Shown in pieces: positions 16,966 to 23,550 of a stretch of DNA of 34,828 nt. Numbering within the stretch: position 1 is the stretch's first letter; the number at the start of each line of letters is the position of its first letter. Source of the stretch: Kutzneria sp. (GTDB lineage Bacteria; Actinomycetota; Actinomycetes; Mycobacteriales; Pseudonocardiaceae); the NCBI GenBank assembly GCA_019239965.1, contig JAFAZC010000109.1, forward strand, positions 1 through 34,828. The letters are read 5' to 3'. The notes beneath the pieces were generated by a model. That model was not told the origin of the DNA and ran no database searches. It saw only the letters and a list, made by a program, of their open reading frames with translations. Both the position numbers and the translations under genes were made by a program.

Positions 16966-17331
16966 ATGATCACCTCGAATCGTCACCGCAGAGCGCAGCG
17001 CCGGGCCATGATCCGCGAGATTCGCGCTCACAACCGGGCCGGCCGCAACGTCAACACCGGCGCTCCGCAGACCGCCAAGACCCATCTACTCGCCGCTGGT
17101 GTCGACACCGCCGCCGCAGCCCGGTTCGCCCCGGCGTTCTCCCGATCGGTGATCCCCACCGCGACCACAACCGGCCGCGTCAAGCTCACCCGACGGTCCC
17201 GCAAGACCAAGACCGTGCCGGTCAAGGTCTACGACCTGGCCACCTTCCGTGCCCGGCTGGCGGTGTACCGCCCCAAGGACGCCACCGCAGCCGCAACGTT
17301 CGCCGCGGCAGCCACCGCTCTAGCCGCCTGA
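16966..17331 (+). CDS. Small basic hypothetical protein of the transfer operon
   Basis: A 121-residue protein with ATG 16966 and AAGGGG ahead of it. The N-terminus is very basic (NRHRRAQRRAMIREIRAHN), the centre is Ala-rich and the C-terminus contains KLTRRSRKTKTVPVKVYDL. The composition suggests binding to nucleic acid or to acidic partners. It is the first gene downstream of the operator, so it should be controlled by the ribbon-helix-helix protein. An upstream extension from 16621 was rejected because it crosses the operator and the antisense gene. I do not recognise a family. Confidence 0.7.
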   Translation: MITSNRHRRAQRRAMIREIRAHNRAGRNVNTGAPQTAKTHLLAAGVDTAAAARFAPAFSRSVIPTATTTGRVKLTRRSRKTKTVPVKVYDLATFRARLAVYRPKDATAAATFAAAATALAA

Positions 17332-17422
17332 CCTGCACAAATAAGCAGCCCCCGGCCGGTGAGCCAACACCAACCGAGGGCCTTGACCCCAACCGCCTGA
17401 CATCACCAGGAGTTGAGACCCG

Positions 17423-17761
17423 ATGACCATCATTCCGTCCGACACCACCGCGATCCAGAGTGCTCGCCCATCCACCGACCAACCGCAGGTCAACCAGTGT
17501 GTTGCCCAGCTATGTGACCTCGAGCGGTGGTTCGGCACTCGCGGGCTCGCTGCGGCCCTCGACCAGCTTCAGACCGACCCTGGGTTCCAAGCCCGGACAC
17601 GTGCAGTGCGCTCTGACGGCATCGCTGAAGCCGTCGAGCGTGCCCGCGACCTCGGCGCGGGCGACCTCGCCGACCTACTGGAGCGCCGCGCTGCTCAGCT
17701 GCCGGTGGCCGAGCCCTACCTCGGTGTCCTGGCGCAGCGGACCGCTGGTGGTGCCCAGTGA
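17423..17761 (+). CDS. Hypothetical protein, coupled transfer operon
   Basis: A 112-residue, mainly helical protein (LCDLERWFGTRGLAAALDQL, then DLADLLERRAAQ). The ATG at 17423 has AGGAG upstream, and its stop overlaps the next start (GTGA). It is probably cytoplasmic. No family recognised; its position before the DUF2637 and TraB genes suggests an accessory role in transfer or its control. Confidence 0.7.
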   Translation: MTIIPSDTTAIQSARPSTDQPQVNQCVAQLCDLERWFGTRGLAAALDQLQTDPGFQARTRAVRSDGIAEAVERARDLGAGDLADLLERRAAQLPVAEPYLGVLAQRTAGGAQ

Positions 17762-18021
17762 ACTCCACACGAACCACTCTGGCGGAGCTGGCCGAGCCGT
17801 TTACGGCAGCCCAGGAGGAGCTCCAGAAGGCCATCAACGACACCGAGGCGCCTTACGCCGAGTGGACGGCGCGAGTATCGGCGGCTCACCTGGCGCTGGC
17901 CGACCTCTACTACACCGCCGCGACGTGCCCGGAAGTCGTCCCGGGTTCGCTGGTGCACGCGGCCCTGATCGACGCCCTAGTCGCGCACCGCGGTCGGGCC
18001 GAGGCGGTGACCAGCCAATGA
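17758..18021 (+). CDS. Small helical hypothetical protein
   Basis: An 87-residue protein beginning with GTG at 17758 and ending in an ATGA overlap with the next gene. It is predicted helical throughout (LAEPFTAAQEELQKAIND, VSAAHLALADLYYTAATCP) with no membrane segment. Coupling on both sides indicates balanced expression with the neighbours. I do not recognise it. Confidence 0.68.
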   Translation: MNSTRTTLAELAEPFTAAQEELQKAINDTEAPYAEWTARVSAAHLALADLYYTAATCPEVVPGSLVHAALIDALVAHRGRAEAVTSQ

Positions 18022-18278
18022 CTTACGCCGCGATGTCCCGCTACGACAACACCGGCCTGATCCGGGTCGCCGCACTCACGTTCCTGGCGCTGCTGGTCCA
18101 GCTGATCACCCTGCCGCTGATGGTCGGTGTCGTGTTCGGCGAGCGGGCCGCACAGACCCTCTCGGCCGCCGCTGCCGCCGTCCCCACGGCTCCCCTCGTG
18201 ATCACCCCTGCGCCTCGGCGTGTGTGGGCCACCACCACAACCGCCTACCTGCGTACTCGTACCGGAGGTGCCCAATGA
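18018..18278 (+). CDS. Small membrane protein
   Basis: An 86-residue protein with one clear membrane segment (LIRVAALTFLALLVQLITLP, about residues 15-35), possibly extending to residue 45, and a basic C-terminus (RRVWATTTTAYLRTR). The ATG start overlaps the previous stop, and the stop overlaps the start of the DUF2637 gene, which has GGAGG inside this gene's end. Such small membrane proteins commonly precede DUF2637 and TraB genes in actinomycete elements and may belong to the transfer or spread complex; that is inference. Confidence 0.75.
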   Translation: MTYAAMSRYDNTGLIRVAALTFLALLVQLITLPLMVGVVFGERAAQTLSAAAAAVPTAPLVITPAPRRVWATTTTAYLRTRTGGAQ

Positions 18279-19147
18279 GCGCCCCAACAGCTGAACTGGT
18301 CGATCAGGTTCGCCAAGTACTCGACGCCGCCCGGCAAGCTGGGGAGCAGGCGCCGGGCCGGCCGACGCTGGCGAAGTTGGTCGGCGCCAGCGAATACCAG
18401 GTTCGCCAGGCACTCGCTGTGCTGGCGACCGAGGACACCGCAGCCACGCCGACGCTGCCGCCGTACACCCCGGTTAGCGAAGAGCTGGCGGAGGAGTTCG
18501 CCAGGTTCGCCAGCTCCGGCGACTCGCCTGGCGGCCCGTCCGCCCGGCTGGCAGATGCCGACCGCCACGAGATCCCCGAGCCGGCCACTAGCGGGCCAGG
18601 CACCGCGCCCGCTGGCGAGGAGCTGGCAGACCCTGGTGAATCCCTGGCGCCAGCGTTGGCGGCCCCTGGCAGTGCTGGCGCCAGTCACTCACCAGCGGGC
18701 GGGAAGCTCGTGGCTTGGTCCGGGTTCCTGTTCGGCTCGGTCACCTCCATTGCGGCCAACGTGCTGGCCGCCAGGATCGCCCCCGAGCACGCCCCGAAGG
18801 ACTGGACGCCGAGTCTGGACGCTCAGCTCGGTGCCGCCGTGTGGCCGCTTGGCCTGCTGCTGTCTGTGGAAGTTCTGTCCCGTGTCCGGTGGCCTCAGGG
18901 CTGGTTGTGGGCGCTGGCCAAGTACGGCGGTGCGGGCACGGTGGCTCTCGGCTCGGCGGTCATCTCCTACGGCCACATCCGCGACGTCCTGACCTCCTGG
19001 GGCTACTCCCCAGTGGGCGCCGGCGTCGGCCCCCTGGTGATCGACGGCCTGATGACCATCTGCGGTTTCGCGATGCTGGCGACCGCTGGCGACCAGACCG
19101 CCAACGCTGGCGCCAGCCCGGCGACCGAGGGCGGTGAGCCCGCATGA
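18275..19147 (+). CDS. HTH-DUF2637 membrane protein
   Basis: A 290-residue protein made of two parts. Residues about 5-50 form a helix-turn-helix (GRPTLAKLVGASEYQVRQAL). A Pro/Ala/Glu linker (about 60-145) leads to a four-helix membrane domain from about 150 on: LVAWSGFLFGSVTSIAANVL, VWPLGLLLSVEVLSRVRWP, YGGAGTVALGSAVISYG and VIDGLMTICGFAMLATAG. This matches DUF2637, a family found beside tra genes in Streptomyces plasmids and elements. The fusion could anchor element DNA at the membrane where TraB acts. It is coupled on both sides (ATGA). The coding sequence is packed with CTGGCG motifs. Start ATG 18275 has GGAGG. Confidence 0.85.
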   Translation: MSAPTAELVDQVRQVLDAARQAGEQAPGRPTLAKLVGASEYQVRQALAVLATEDTAATPTLPPYTPVSEELAEEFARFASSGDSPGGPSARLADADRHEIPEPATSGPGTAPAGEELADPGESLAPALAAPGSAGASHSPAGGKLVAWSGFLFGSVTSIAANVLAARIAPEHAPKDWTPSLDAQLGAAVWPLGLLLSVEVLSRVRWPQGWLWALAKYGGAGTVALGSAVISYGHIRDVLTSWGYSPVGAGVGPLVIDGLMTICGFAMLATAGDQTANAGASPATEGGEPA

Positions 19148-19274
19148 GCATCGCCCACCCCGACGACCACCTGGCCGCTCTGCTGCCCTTCCCCACCGTG
19201 CCTGGTGATGACCTCGAGACCACTGGCGAGCACCTGGCGCCAGCCGGCCGCCAGGCTGGCGACCGGGTCGCCAG
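18368..19274. repeat. Cluster of CTGGCG hexamers and CTGGCGCCAG palindromes
   Basis: I count 24 CTGGCG or CGCCAG hexamers in 907 bp, including four full CTGGCGCCAG palindromes at 18644, 18675, 19107 and 19234. They fall in the linker part and the end of the DUF2637 gene and in the start of traB, in more than one reading frame. Alanine-leucine codons explain some copies but probably not all. Confidence 0.55.
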
Positions 19275-21378
19275 CGGCCCCGTGCTCGACGGCGAACTGA
19301 TCACCGAAGACGAGTACCAACGCTCCCGCGCCCGCCGGCTGGCCGACGCCGCAGTGGCCAAGCTGCCGGCAGTCCTGCAGACCCCGGACGGCCGCAGCGA
19401 GACCGCCAAGGCTGCCGCCAGCCACGCCGTGCTGCTCCCTGTCCGCTACCCCCGAGCCGCGATGCGCGGCGCGGTGGTCTCCGCCCGCGCCTGGTGGGCC
19501 TGGCTGCGGGTGGAGGACCTATACGCCGCAGCCAAGGTGGGTGACCAGCTCGCCGCCCGGTATGGCGAGATCCACTCCCACCGGGTCCGGCGCCGCTGGT
19601 GGACGCTAGGGACCGCCGCCGGTGCCATCGCGGTGCTGGGCGTGGCCGAACTGGTCGAGGGTCCGCTGGTGTGGTGGCTGGCCGGCGGAACGGTCTCGGC
19701 CGCGCTGGCCGTGGCCGGTCGACGCTCGGCTGGCGCGGGCCGCAAGGCCGTGCTCGGCGCCCGGTCCTGGACGGTCACCATGTCCGGAGACAGCCTGGTG
19801 GACGCCTTCCGGGCGGCCAAGCTGATCGGCAAGGACGAGGGCCTGATCTTCGTGCAGCAGGCCAAGCGGGACGGCGCCGGCTGGCATCTCGTCGTCGACC
19901 TGCCCGCGTCGCGCCGGGCCTCCACCGTGGTGGCCTCCCGCGAGGCTCTCGCGTCGGCGTTGGCGGTGGATGAGGTCCGGTTGATCGCCGAGCGGGTCCG
20001 CGGCGATGCCGGGCACGCCGGGCGGTTGTCGCTGTGGATCGGTGACGGTGACCCGTATGCGGCCGCGCCGCTGCCCTGGCCGCTGGCCAGCGCGGACTCG
20101 TTCGACTTCTGGAAGCCGGTCCCGTTCGGGATCACCGCCCGTGGCCAGGTCGTGCCGCTGCCCATGGTGTGGACGTCGCTGCTGGTGGGCGCTATTCCAC
20201 GCATGGGCAAGACCTTCTGCGCCCGGATCCCGGCCACCGGCGCCGCGCTGGACCCGTACACGTTGTTGATCGTGTTCGACGGCAAGGGCGGCAAGGACTG
20301 GCGCCCGTTCGAGCAGGTGGCCTACCGCTATGGCCGCGGAGATGACGACGAGACCTGTACCCGGCTGCTGGCCACACTCCGGTGGGCCGCCGCCGACGTC
20401 GCTCGCCGGTTCGACCGGCTTGCCGAGATGGACGACGAGCTGTGCCCGGAGTCCAAGGTCACCCCGGAGATCACCCGGAATCCGGCGCTGAACATGCCCC
20501 TGGTGCTGATCAACGTCGATGAGGTTCAGGTCTACCTCGAGGACGAAACCCCGGTTCAGGTCGGTGTCGACGCCAAAGGGAAACCGCGGTTCAAGCCCCG
20601 CGGTCGGATCGTGTGCGACCTGCTGACCTACATCGCCAAGAAGGGCCCTGCTGCCGGGTACATGCTCAACCTGGCCACCCAGAAGCCCGACGGCCAGGTC
20701 ATCCCCGACAAGCTCCGCGGCCAGCTGGGCACCCGGTTCGCGCTGCGGGTCATGACCTGGCAGGCCTCCGAGACGATCCTGGGTGCCGGCACCTACAAGG
20801 CCGGGTTCGATGCCTCAAAGCTGCTCAAGGCCCACAAGGGCGTGGGGTTGCTGCTGGGTGCGGACGGGGAGACCGAGTTGGATGCCGGCGAGGCGATCAC
20901 CGCTCGCACCTACAAGCTGGACATCGTCGAGATTCGCGCCTGCTGCGAACGCGGCCGGGCCTTGCGCGAGGCTGCGGGAACCCTGATCGGCGACGCCGCC
21001 GGGGATCGGCTGATCGACGAGGTCGACCCGGTTGTGGCCGCGAGGATCGACGCCGAGGCCGAACGCCACGACACCCCACCGGCCCCGGCGGCTGCCGACA
21101 TCGAGGACGCCGAGGACGCCGAGGTCGTCAACGACCTCCCGCCGGTGTTGGCCGCGCTGGTCGAGGTACTCGACGGGCACGAGACCGGACTGGTGGCCAC
21201 GGCCGAGCTCGCGACTCGGATCGGCTGGGAGCCCAAGCCGTTCGGTGAAGCACTGCGGGCGGCCGGGGTACCGGCACCGGCGGTGCCCCGCCAGCGCATC
21301 AACGGCTCACTCCACCCTGTCAGCGTCACCGACCTGGACACCGTGCGGGCGGTGGTGATCGCCCATGTCGACCGCTGA
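19144..21378 (+). CDS. traB: FtsK/SpoIIIE-type DNA translocase, TraB-like transfer protein
   Basis: A 744-residue protein. Two membrane helices are near 155-190. The motor follows, with Walker A GAIPRMGKT at 349-357, Walker B LVLINVDEVQ around 453-462 and the FtsK-like LATQKPDGQVIPDKLRGQL near 515-535. The C-terminus (about 680-744: GLVATAELATRIGWEPKPF) forms a winged helix, like the clt-binding domain of Streptomyces TraB. Such proteins form hexamers that pump double-stranded plasmid DNA between hyphae without relaxase. The ATG at 19144 overlaps the previous stop (ATGA). Directly after its stop comes a repeat-rich non-coding region that is a candidate clt. The protein looks complete. Confidence 0.92.
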   Translation: MSIAHPDDHLAALLPFPTVPGDDLETTGEHLAPAGRQAGDRVASGPVLDGELITEDEYQRSRARRLADAAVAKLPAVLQTPDGRSETAKAAASHAVLLPVRYPRAAMRGAVVSARAWWAWLRVEDLYAAAKVGDQLAARYGEIHSHRVRRRWWTLGTAAGAIAVLGVAELVEGPLVWWLAGGTVSAALAVAGRRSAGAGRKAVLGARSWTVTMSGDSLVDAFRAAKLIGKDEGLIFVQQAKRDGAGWHLVVDLPASRRASTVVASREALASALAVDEVRLIAERVRGDAGHAGRLSLWIGDGDPYAAAPLPWPLASADSFDFWKPVPFGITARGQVVPLPMVWTSLLVGAIPRMGKTFCARIPATGAALDPYTLLIVFDGKGGKDWRPFEQVAYRYGRGDDDETCTRLLATLRWAAADVARRFDRLAEMDDELCPESKVTPEITRNPALNMPLVLINVDEVQVYLEDETPVQVGVDAKGKPRFKPRGRIVCDLLTYIAKKGPAAGYMLNLATQKPDGQVIPDKLRGQLGTRFALRVMTWQASETILGAGTYKAGFDASKLLKAHKGVGLLLGADGETELDAGEAITARTYKLDIVEIRACCERGRALREAAGTLIGDAAGDRLIDEVDPVVAARIDAEAERHDTPPAPAAADIEDAEDAEVVNDLPPVLAALVEVLDGHETGLVATAELATRIGWEPKPFGEALRAAGVPAPAVPRQRINGSLHPVSVTDLDTVRAVVIAHVDR

Positions 21379-21379
21379 G

Positions 21380-21529
21380 GGGTCCGCACACCGGTCGACA
21401 CGCCTGCGTCGGCGGCCCGAGGGTCCGCACAGAGGTCCTCACAACCGGCTGAGCTGGCGTTTCCCGGGGTTGTGCGGGCTGTGCCCGCCGTGTCGACCCC
21501 CACCCGGATGGCCCGCACAGGCCGGCACA
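21380..21529. repeat. GYCCGCACA repeats after traB (clt candidate)
   Basis: GTCCGCACA occurs at 21382-21390 and 21423-21431, and GCCCGCACA at 21511-21519 and, inverted, 21471-21479. Single-mismatch copies are at 21435-21443 (GTCCTCACA) and 21521-21529 (GCCGGCACA). The block lies in the 214-bp non-coding gap directly downstream of traB, the same position where Streptomyces plasmids keep the short repeats recognised by TraB. Confidence 0.6.
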
Positions 21530-21592
21530 AGACCTGGTTTGAGCACCCTTCCGCGACTGCGGAGAAAGCCCACACACCAAAAGGGAACCGCC

Positions 21593-21664
21593 ATGACCGA
21601 CACGTGCGAGAAGTGCGGAGCGCCCAACCCGTTCGGCACCGGATGCCAAGCAGGCAAGCGATAG
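21593..21664 (+). CDS. 23-residue Cys-rich micro-protein
   Basis: ATG 21593 follows AAAAGGGAACCGCC, a good ribosome site. The 23-residue product contains CEKCGAPNPFGTGC, three cysteines in a C-x2-C-x10-C pattern (the last two spaced within the window), which looks like half of a zinc ribbon. Such truncated zinc-finger peptides recur in actinomycete elements. It could also be an artefact of a longer lost gene. No function can be proposed. Confidence 0.5.
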   Translation: MTDTCEKCGAPNPFGTGCQAGKR

Positions 21665-21729
21665 GCGAGCCCACCAATCCACTCCCACCGGCTGGCCACC
21701 TCCGGCCGCCACGACGAAAGGGGAACATC

Positions 21730-22005
21730 ATGATCGGACGGTACTGCGCCGCTGTAACCATGATCGCCGCTGTGGGCGCCGCGCCGGCCGCCTGCGACCA
21801 GCACACGGCCCCCACGAAGCCAGTGACCGCAGTCCAATCCAGCGGTGGAGACGTTCCCTACTCGGCTGAGTGCGACGGCGCTTCTGCCATCAACGTCCAC
21901 CCGGCCACCCCCACCGCCCAGACCGCGGCGGACAGGGCCTGCTCCCAGGCCGACGAAGAGATCAGGAACGCGCCGTGGCCCAGCGGCGTGCACCCGCTCG
22001 GCTGA
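21730..22005 (+). CDS. Small putative lipoprotein
   Basis: A 91-residue protein starting at ATG 21730 with AAAGGGGAAC ahead of it. The N-terminus (MIGRYCAAVTMIAAVGAAPA) is a signal peptide ending with a lipobox-like AAC at about residues 20-22, so it is likely lipid-anchored outside the membrane. The mature part is short and contains a second Cys-x-x-x pattern (AECDGA, DRACSQADEEIR), possibly one disulphide. A longer frame upstream was rejected because it would bury the signal peptide. Exported small proteins next to tra genes may act in entry exclusion or cell contact; unproven. Confidence 0.65.
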   Translation: MIGRYCAAVTMIAAVGAAPAACDQHTAPTKPVTAVQSSGGDVPYSAECDGASAINVHPATPTAQTAADRACSQADEEIRNAPWPSGVHPLG

Positions 22006-22111
22006 ACCGGCCGTGGTGGCGCTGACTGGCCGGTCGTGGTGCGTCCCGGCCCCGGTGCCGGGGCGTGCCACGGGCGACCATCCCGACACCAACCACGAAG
22101 GAGCGAGCGAC

Positions 22112-22279
22112 ATGGGTAAGAAGGGCAACCAGGTATTCCGCGAGGCCAAGGCAGACCTGGCGGCGCTGGGCAAGCAGATGCGCCAGCGGGGCCAGCGTGA
22201 GGAGACACCCGAGTGGGTCGCGGCCAACGACCGTGTGATCGAGGCGGCGCAGCACTTTTCCCGCTGGCGCCGCGGCTGA
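22112..22279 (+). CDS. Small charged hypothetical protein
   Basis: A 55-residue, highly charged and helical protein (MGKKGNQVFREAKADLAALG), with GAAGGAG before ATG 22112. It is the last gene of the rightward transfer block: a strong terminator begins 17 bp after its stop. No family recognised; the composition suggests a nucleic-acid-associated protein. Confidence 0.65.
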   Translation: MGKKGNQVFREAKADLAALGKQMRQRGQREETPEWVAANDRVIEAAQHFSRWRRG

Positions 22280-22295
22280 GCCGCGCTGTGCACGA

Positions 22296-22327
22296 CAGCC
22301 CCCGACAAGACGGTCGGGGGCTGTTTG
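22296..22327 (+). terminator. Intrinsic terminator of the transfer operon
   Basis: A perfect 11-bp stem (CAGCCCCCGAC at 22296-22306 with GTCGGGGGCTG at 22313-22323), a 6-base loop and TTTG after it. It is the clearest terminator in the element and marks the end of rightward transcription. Leftward genes start beyond it. Confidence 0.88.
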
Positions 22328-22329
22328 CT

Positions 22330-22536
22330 ATCAGCCGCTCCCCGCCGCATGCAGCGTGCACACCGCGGCCACCGGCGGCTCGCAGTCGAGCCGTTCGGGA
22401 TAGGTACAACAGGGACGCCGCAGAAGGCGAACCAGATTCGCACACCCCGGATCACCATCGGCGCCACATCGGGGTCGGCCACGTGCAGCAACGGGCGGAA
22501 GATTCCACCCCAGCACCAGGGGTCTACGGGATCCAC
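22330..22536 (-). CDS. Small Cys-rich protein, 3' end unclear
   Basis: GTG 22536 overlaps the stop of the upstream gene by 13 bp. The first 69 residues look like a known type of actinobacterial zinc-binding protein: LLHVADPDVAPMVIRGVRI, then C39-G-VPV and a WPRCARCM pair (C59, C62), a His-x-Cys-x-C layout. After residue 69 the frame stays open, running antisense through the terminator and the gene at 22112 as far as 21439, with residues that no longer look coding. So a stop was probably lost, or the true end is cut by rearrangement. Coordinates cover only the part I trust. Confidence 0.45.
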
Positions 22537-22871
22537 AGGTCAGGGCCGGAGCCGAGGGACAGATGCGGCGCAGAACGATCGGCCGGAGCTGGCAGAGCTA
22601 GCAGCGCTGCCACCACGTCACACAGGGTGCCGCTGGTCTCCCACAGGATCCGCTCATCCCGGCTGATACGAAGCGCTACCGCGTCATATGGCGACCGCAC
22701 CCGAATCGCGTCGACAGGGCCACTCGGCCAGCCATGGAACCCCGCGAGCTCGGCGATCCGGCCGTCCGTGTCAGGAATCGGCACGAACTGCATACCGGCG
22801 TCACGGAGCCGAACCAACTCGGCCAGCTCGGGATAGCGGCGAATCGCCGCGGCGTCGGTGTCAGCGCTCAC
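22524..22871 (-). CDS. Hypothetical protein of the regulator-linked cluster
   Basis: A 115-residue protein, GTG start at 22871, overlapping the previous stop by 11 bp. It has helices at the N-terminus (ADTDAAAIRRYPELAELVRL) and a mixed core (DAIRVRSPYDAVALRISR, then WETSGTLCDVVAALLALP). Proteins like this occur with XRE/TPR regulators in actinomycete accessory regions; no biochemical function is known to me. It is the second of three leftward genes that are divergent from the regulator at 23551. Confidence 0.7.
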   Translation of the reverse strand: MSADTDAAAIRRYPELAELVRLRDAGMQFVPIPDTDGRIAELAGFHGWPSGPVDAIRVRSPYDAVALRISRDERILWETSGTLCDVVAALLALPAPADRSAPHLSLGSGPDLWIP

Positions 22872-23406
22872 TGCACATCACCCGCTGGGAACCGGTCGAC
22901 GCGGCACCGGGGAGCGCCGCACCGACCGGGGCTGAGGCTGCCGCACGGGCAGCAGGGGCAGGGTTCGGAAGCCCTGGACCCACGCCGACGATGCCCGTAT
23001 CAGGGCTGATCGTCGGCGTGGGCAGGTCCCCGGCAGCGACTGGTGGCACCCCGCCGCCGCCGGGGAGTTCGTGTCCGGCCCTCCGCTGCACCGGAACTAT
23101 CCGGGGCAGGATGCCGTGGCCGAGAAGTCTGTCCCACAGGGTGCGACGGCGCTGCGGATCGGTCTTCCGTCGCCCGACAGGCCGGGTGGATTCACGCGCT
23201 TGGAGGAACGCCACACACCGCGGGCAGCACGGGCCCGGCGGGTCACTCATGAGCGCGCCGAGTACAAGGGTCCCGCACACCGCAGTGAACCGGCCGGTAC
23301 GTGCCTCGGGCATCATCCCGGCCGCCATCTGCTCATCCGTCACAGCGTGGTCATGGCCGTCTGCCGTTGACGTCTGCCACGTTGTGAAGATCCGTTCCCC
23401 GGCCAT
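22861..23406 (-). CDS. Putative zinc-binding hypothetical protein
   Basis: A 181-residue protein from ATG 23406. The conserved-looking part is the first 75 residues (MAGERIFTTWQTSTADGHDH), with a Cys pattern at about 48-72: TAVCGTLVL, then PCCPRCVAF. This pattern resembles a zinc knuckle. The C-terminal half is Pro/Ala/Gly-rich and disordered. A longer frame from 23493 is open but looks non-coding. It is first of the leftward trio, divergent from the XRE-type regulator, and the 145 bp between them must hold both promoters. Confidence 0.65.
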   Translation of the reverse strand: MAGERIFTTWQTSTADGHDHAVTDEQMAAGMMPEARTGRFTAVCGTLVLGALMSDPPGPCCPRCVAFLQARESTRPVGRRKTDPQRRRTLWDRLLGHGILPRIVPVQRRAGHELPGGGGVPPVAAGDLPTPTISPDTGIVGVGPGLPNPAPAARAAASAPVGAALPGAASTGSQRVMCSER

Positions 23407-23550
23407 GCGGAGACAATCGACCCCAGACGGGTGGCGTCGAGATGTCACAACCGGGCCATTTTGGGCCGTTCGGGGGCCATTGTCCGTCAGCACTGGTGGT
23501 CACGGCCCACTACGACCGTACGGTGAGGTGCGGGAACCGGAGGTCAGCCG

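Noticed and set aside
21472-21729. N-terminal extension of the small lipoprotein
   Set aside because: It would place the signal peptide in the middle of the protein and reads through the repeat region.
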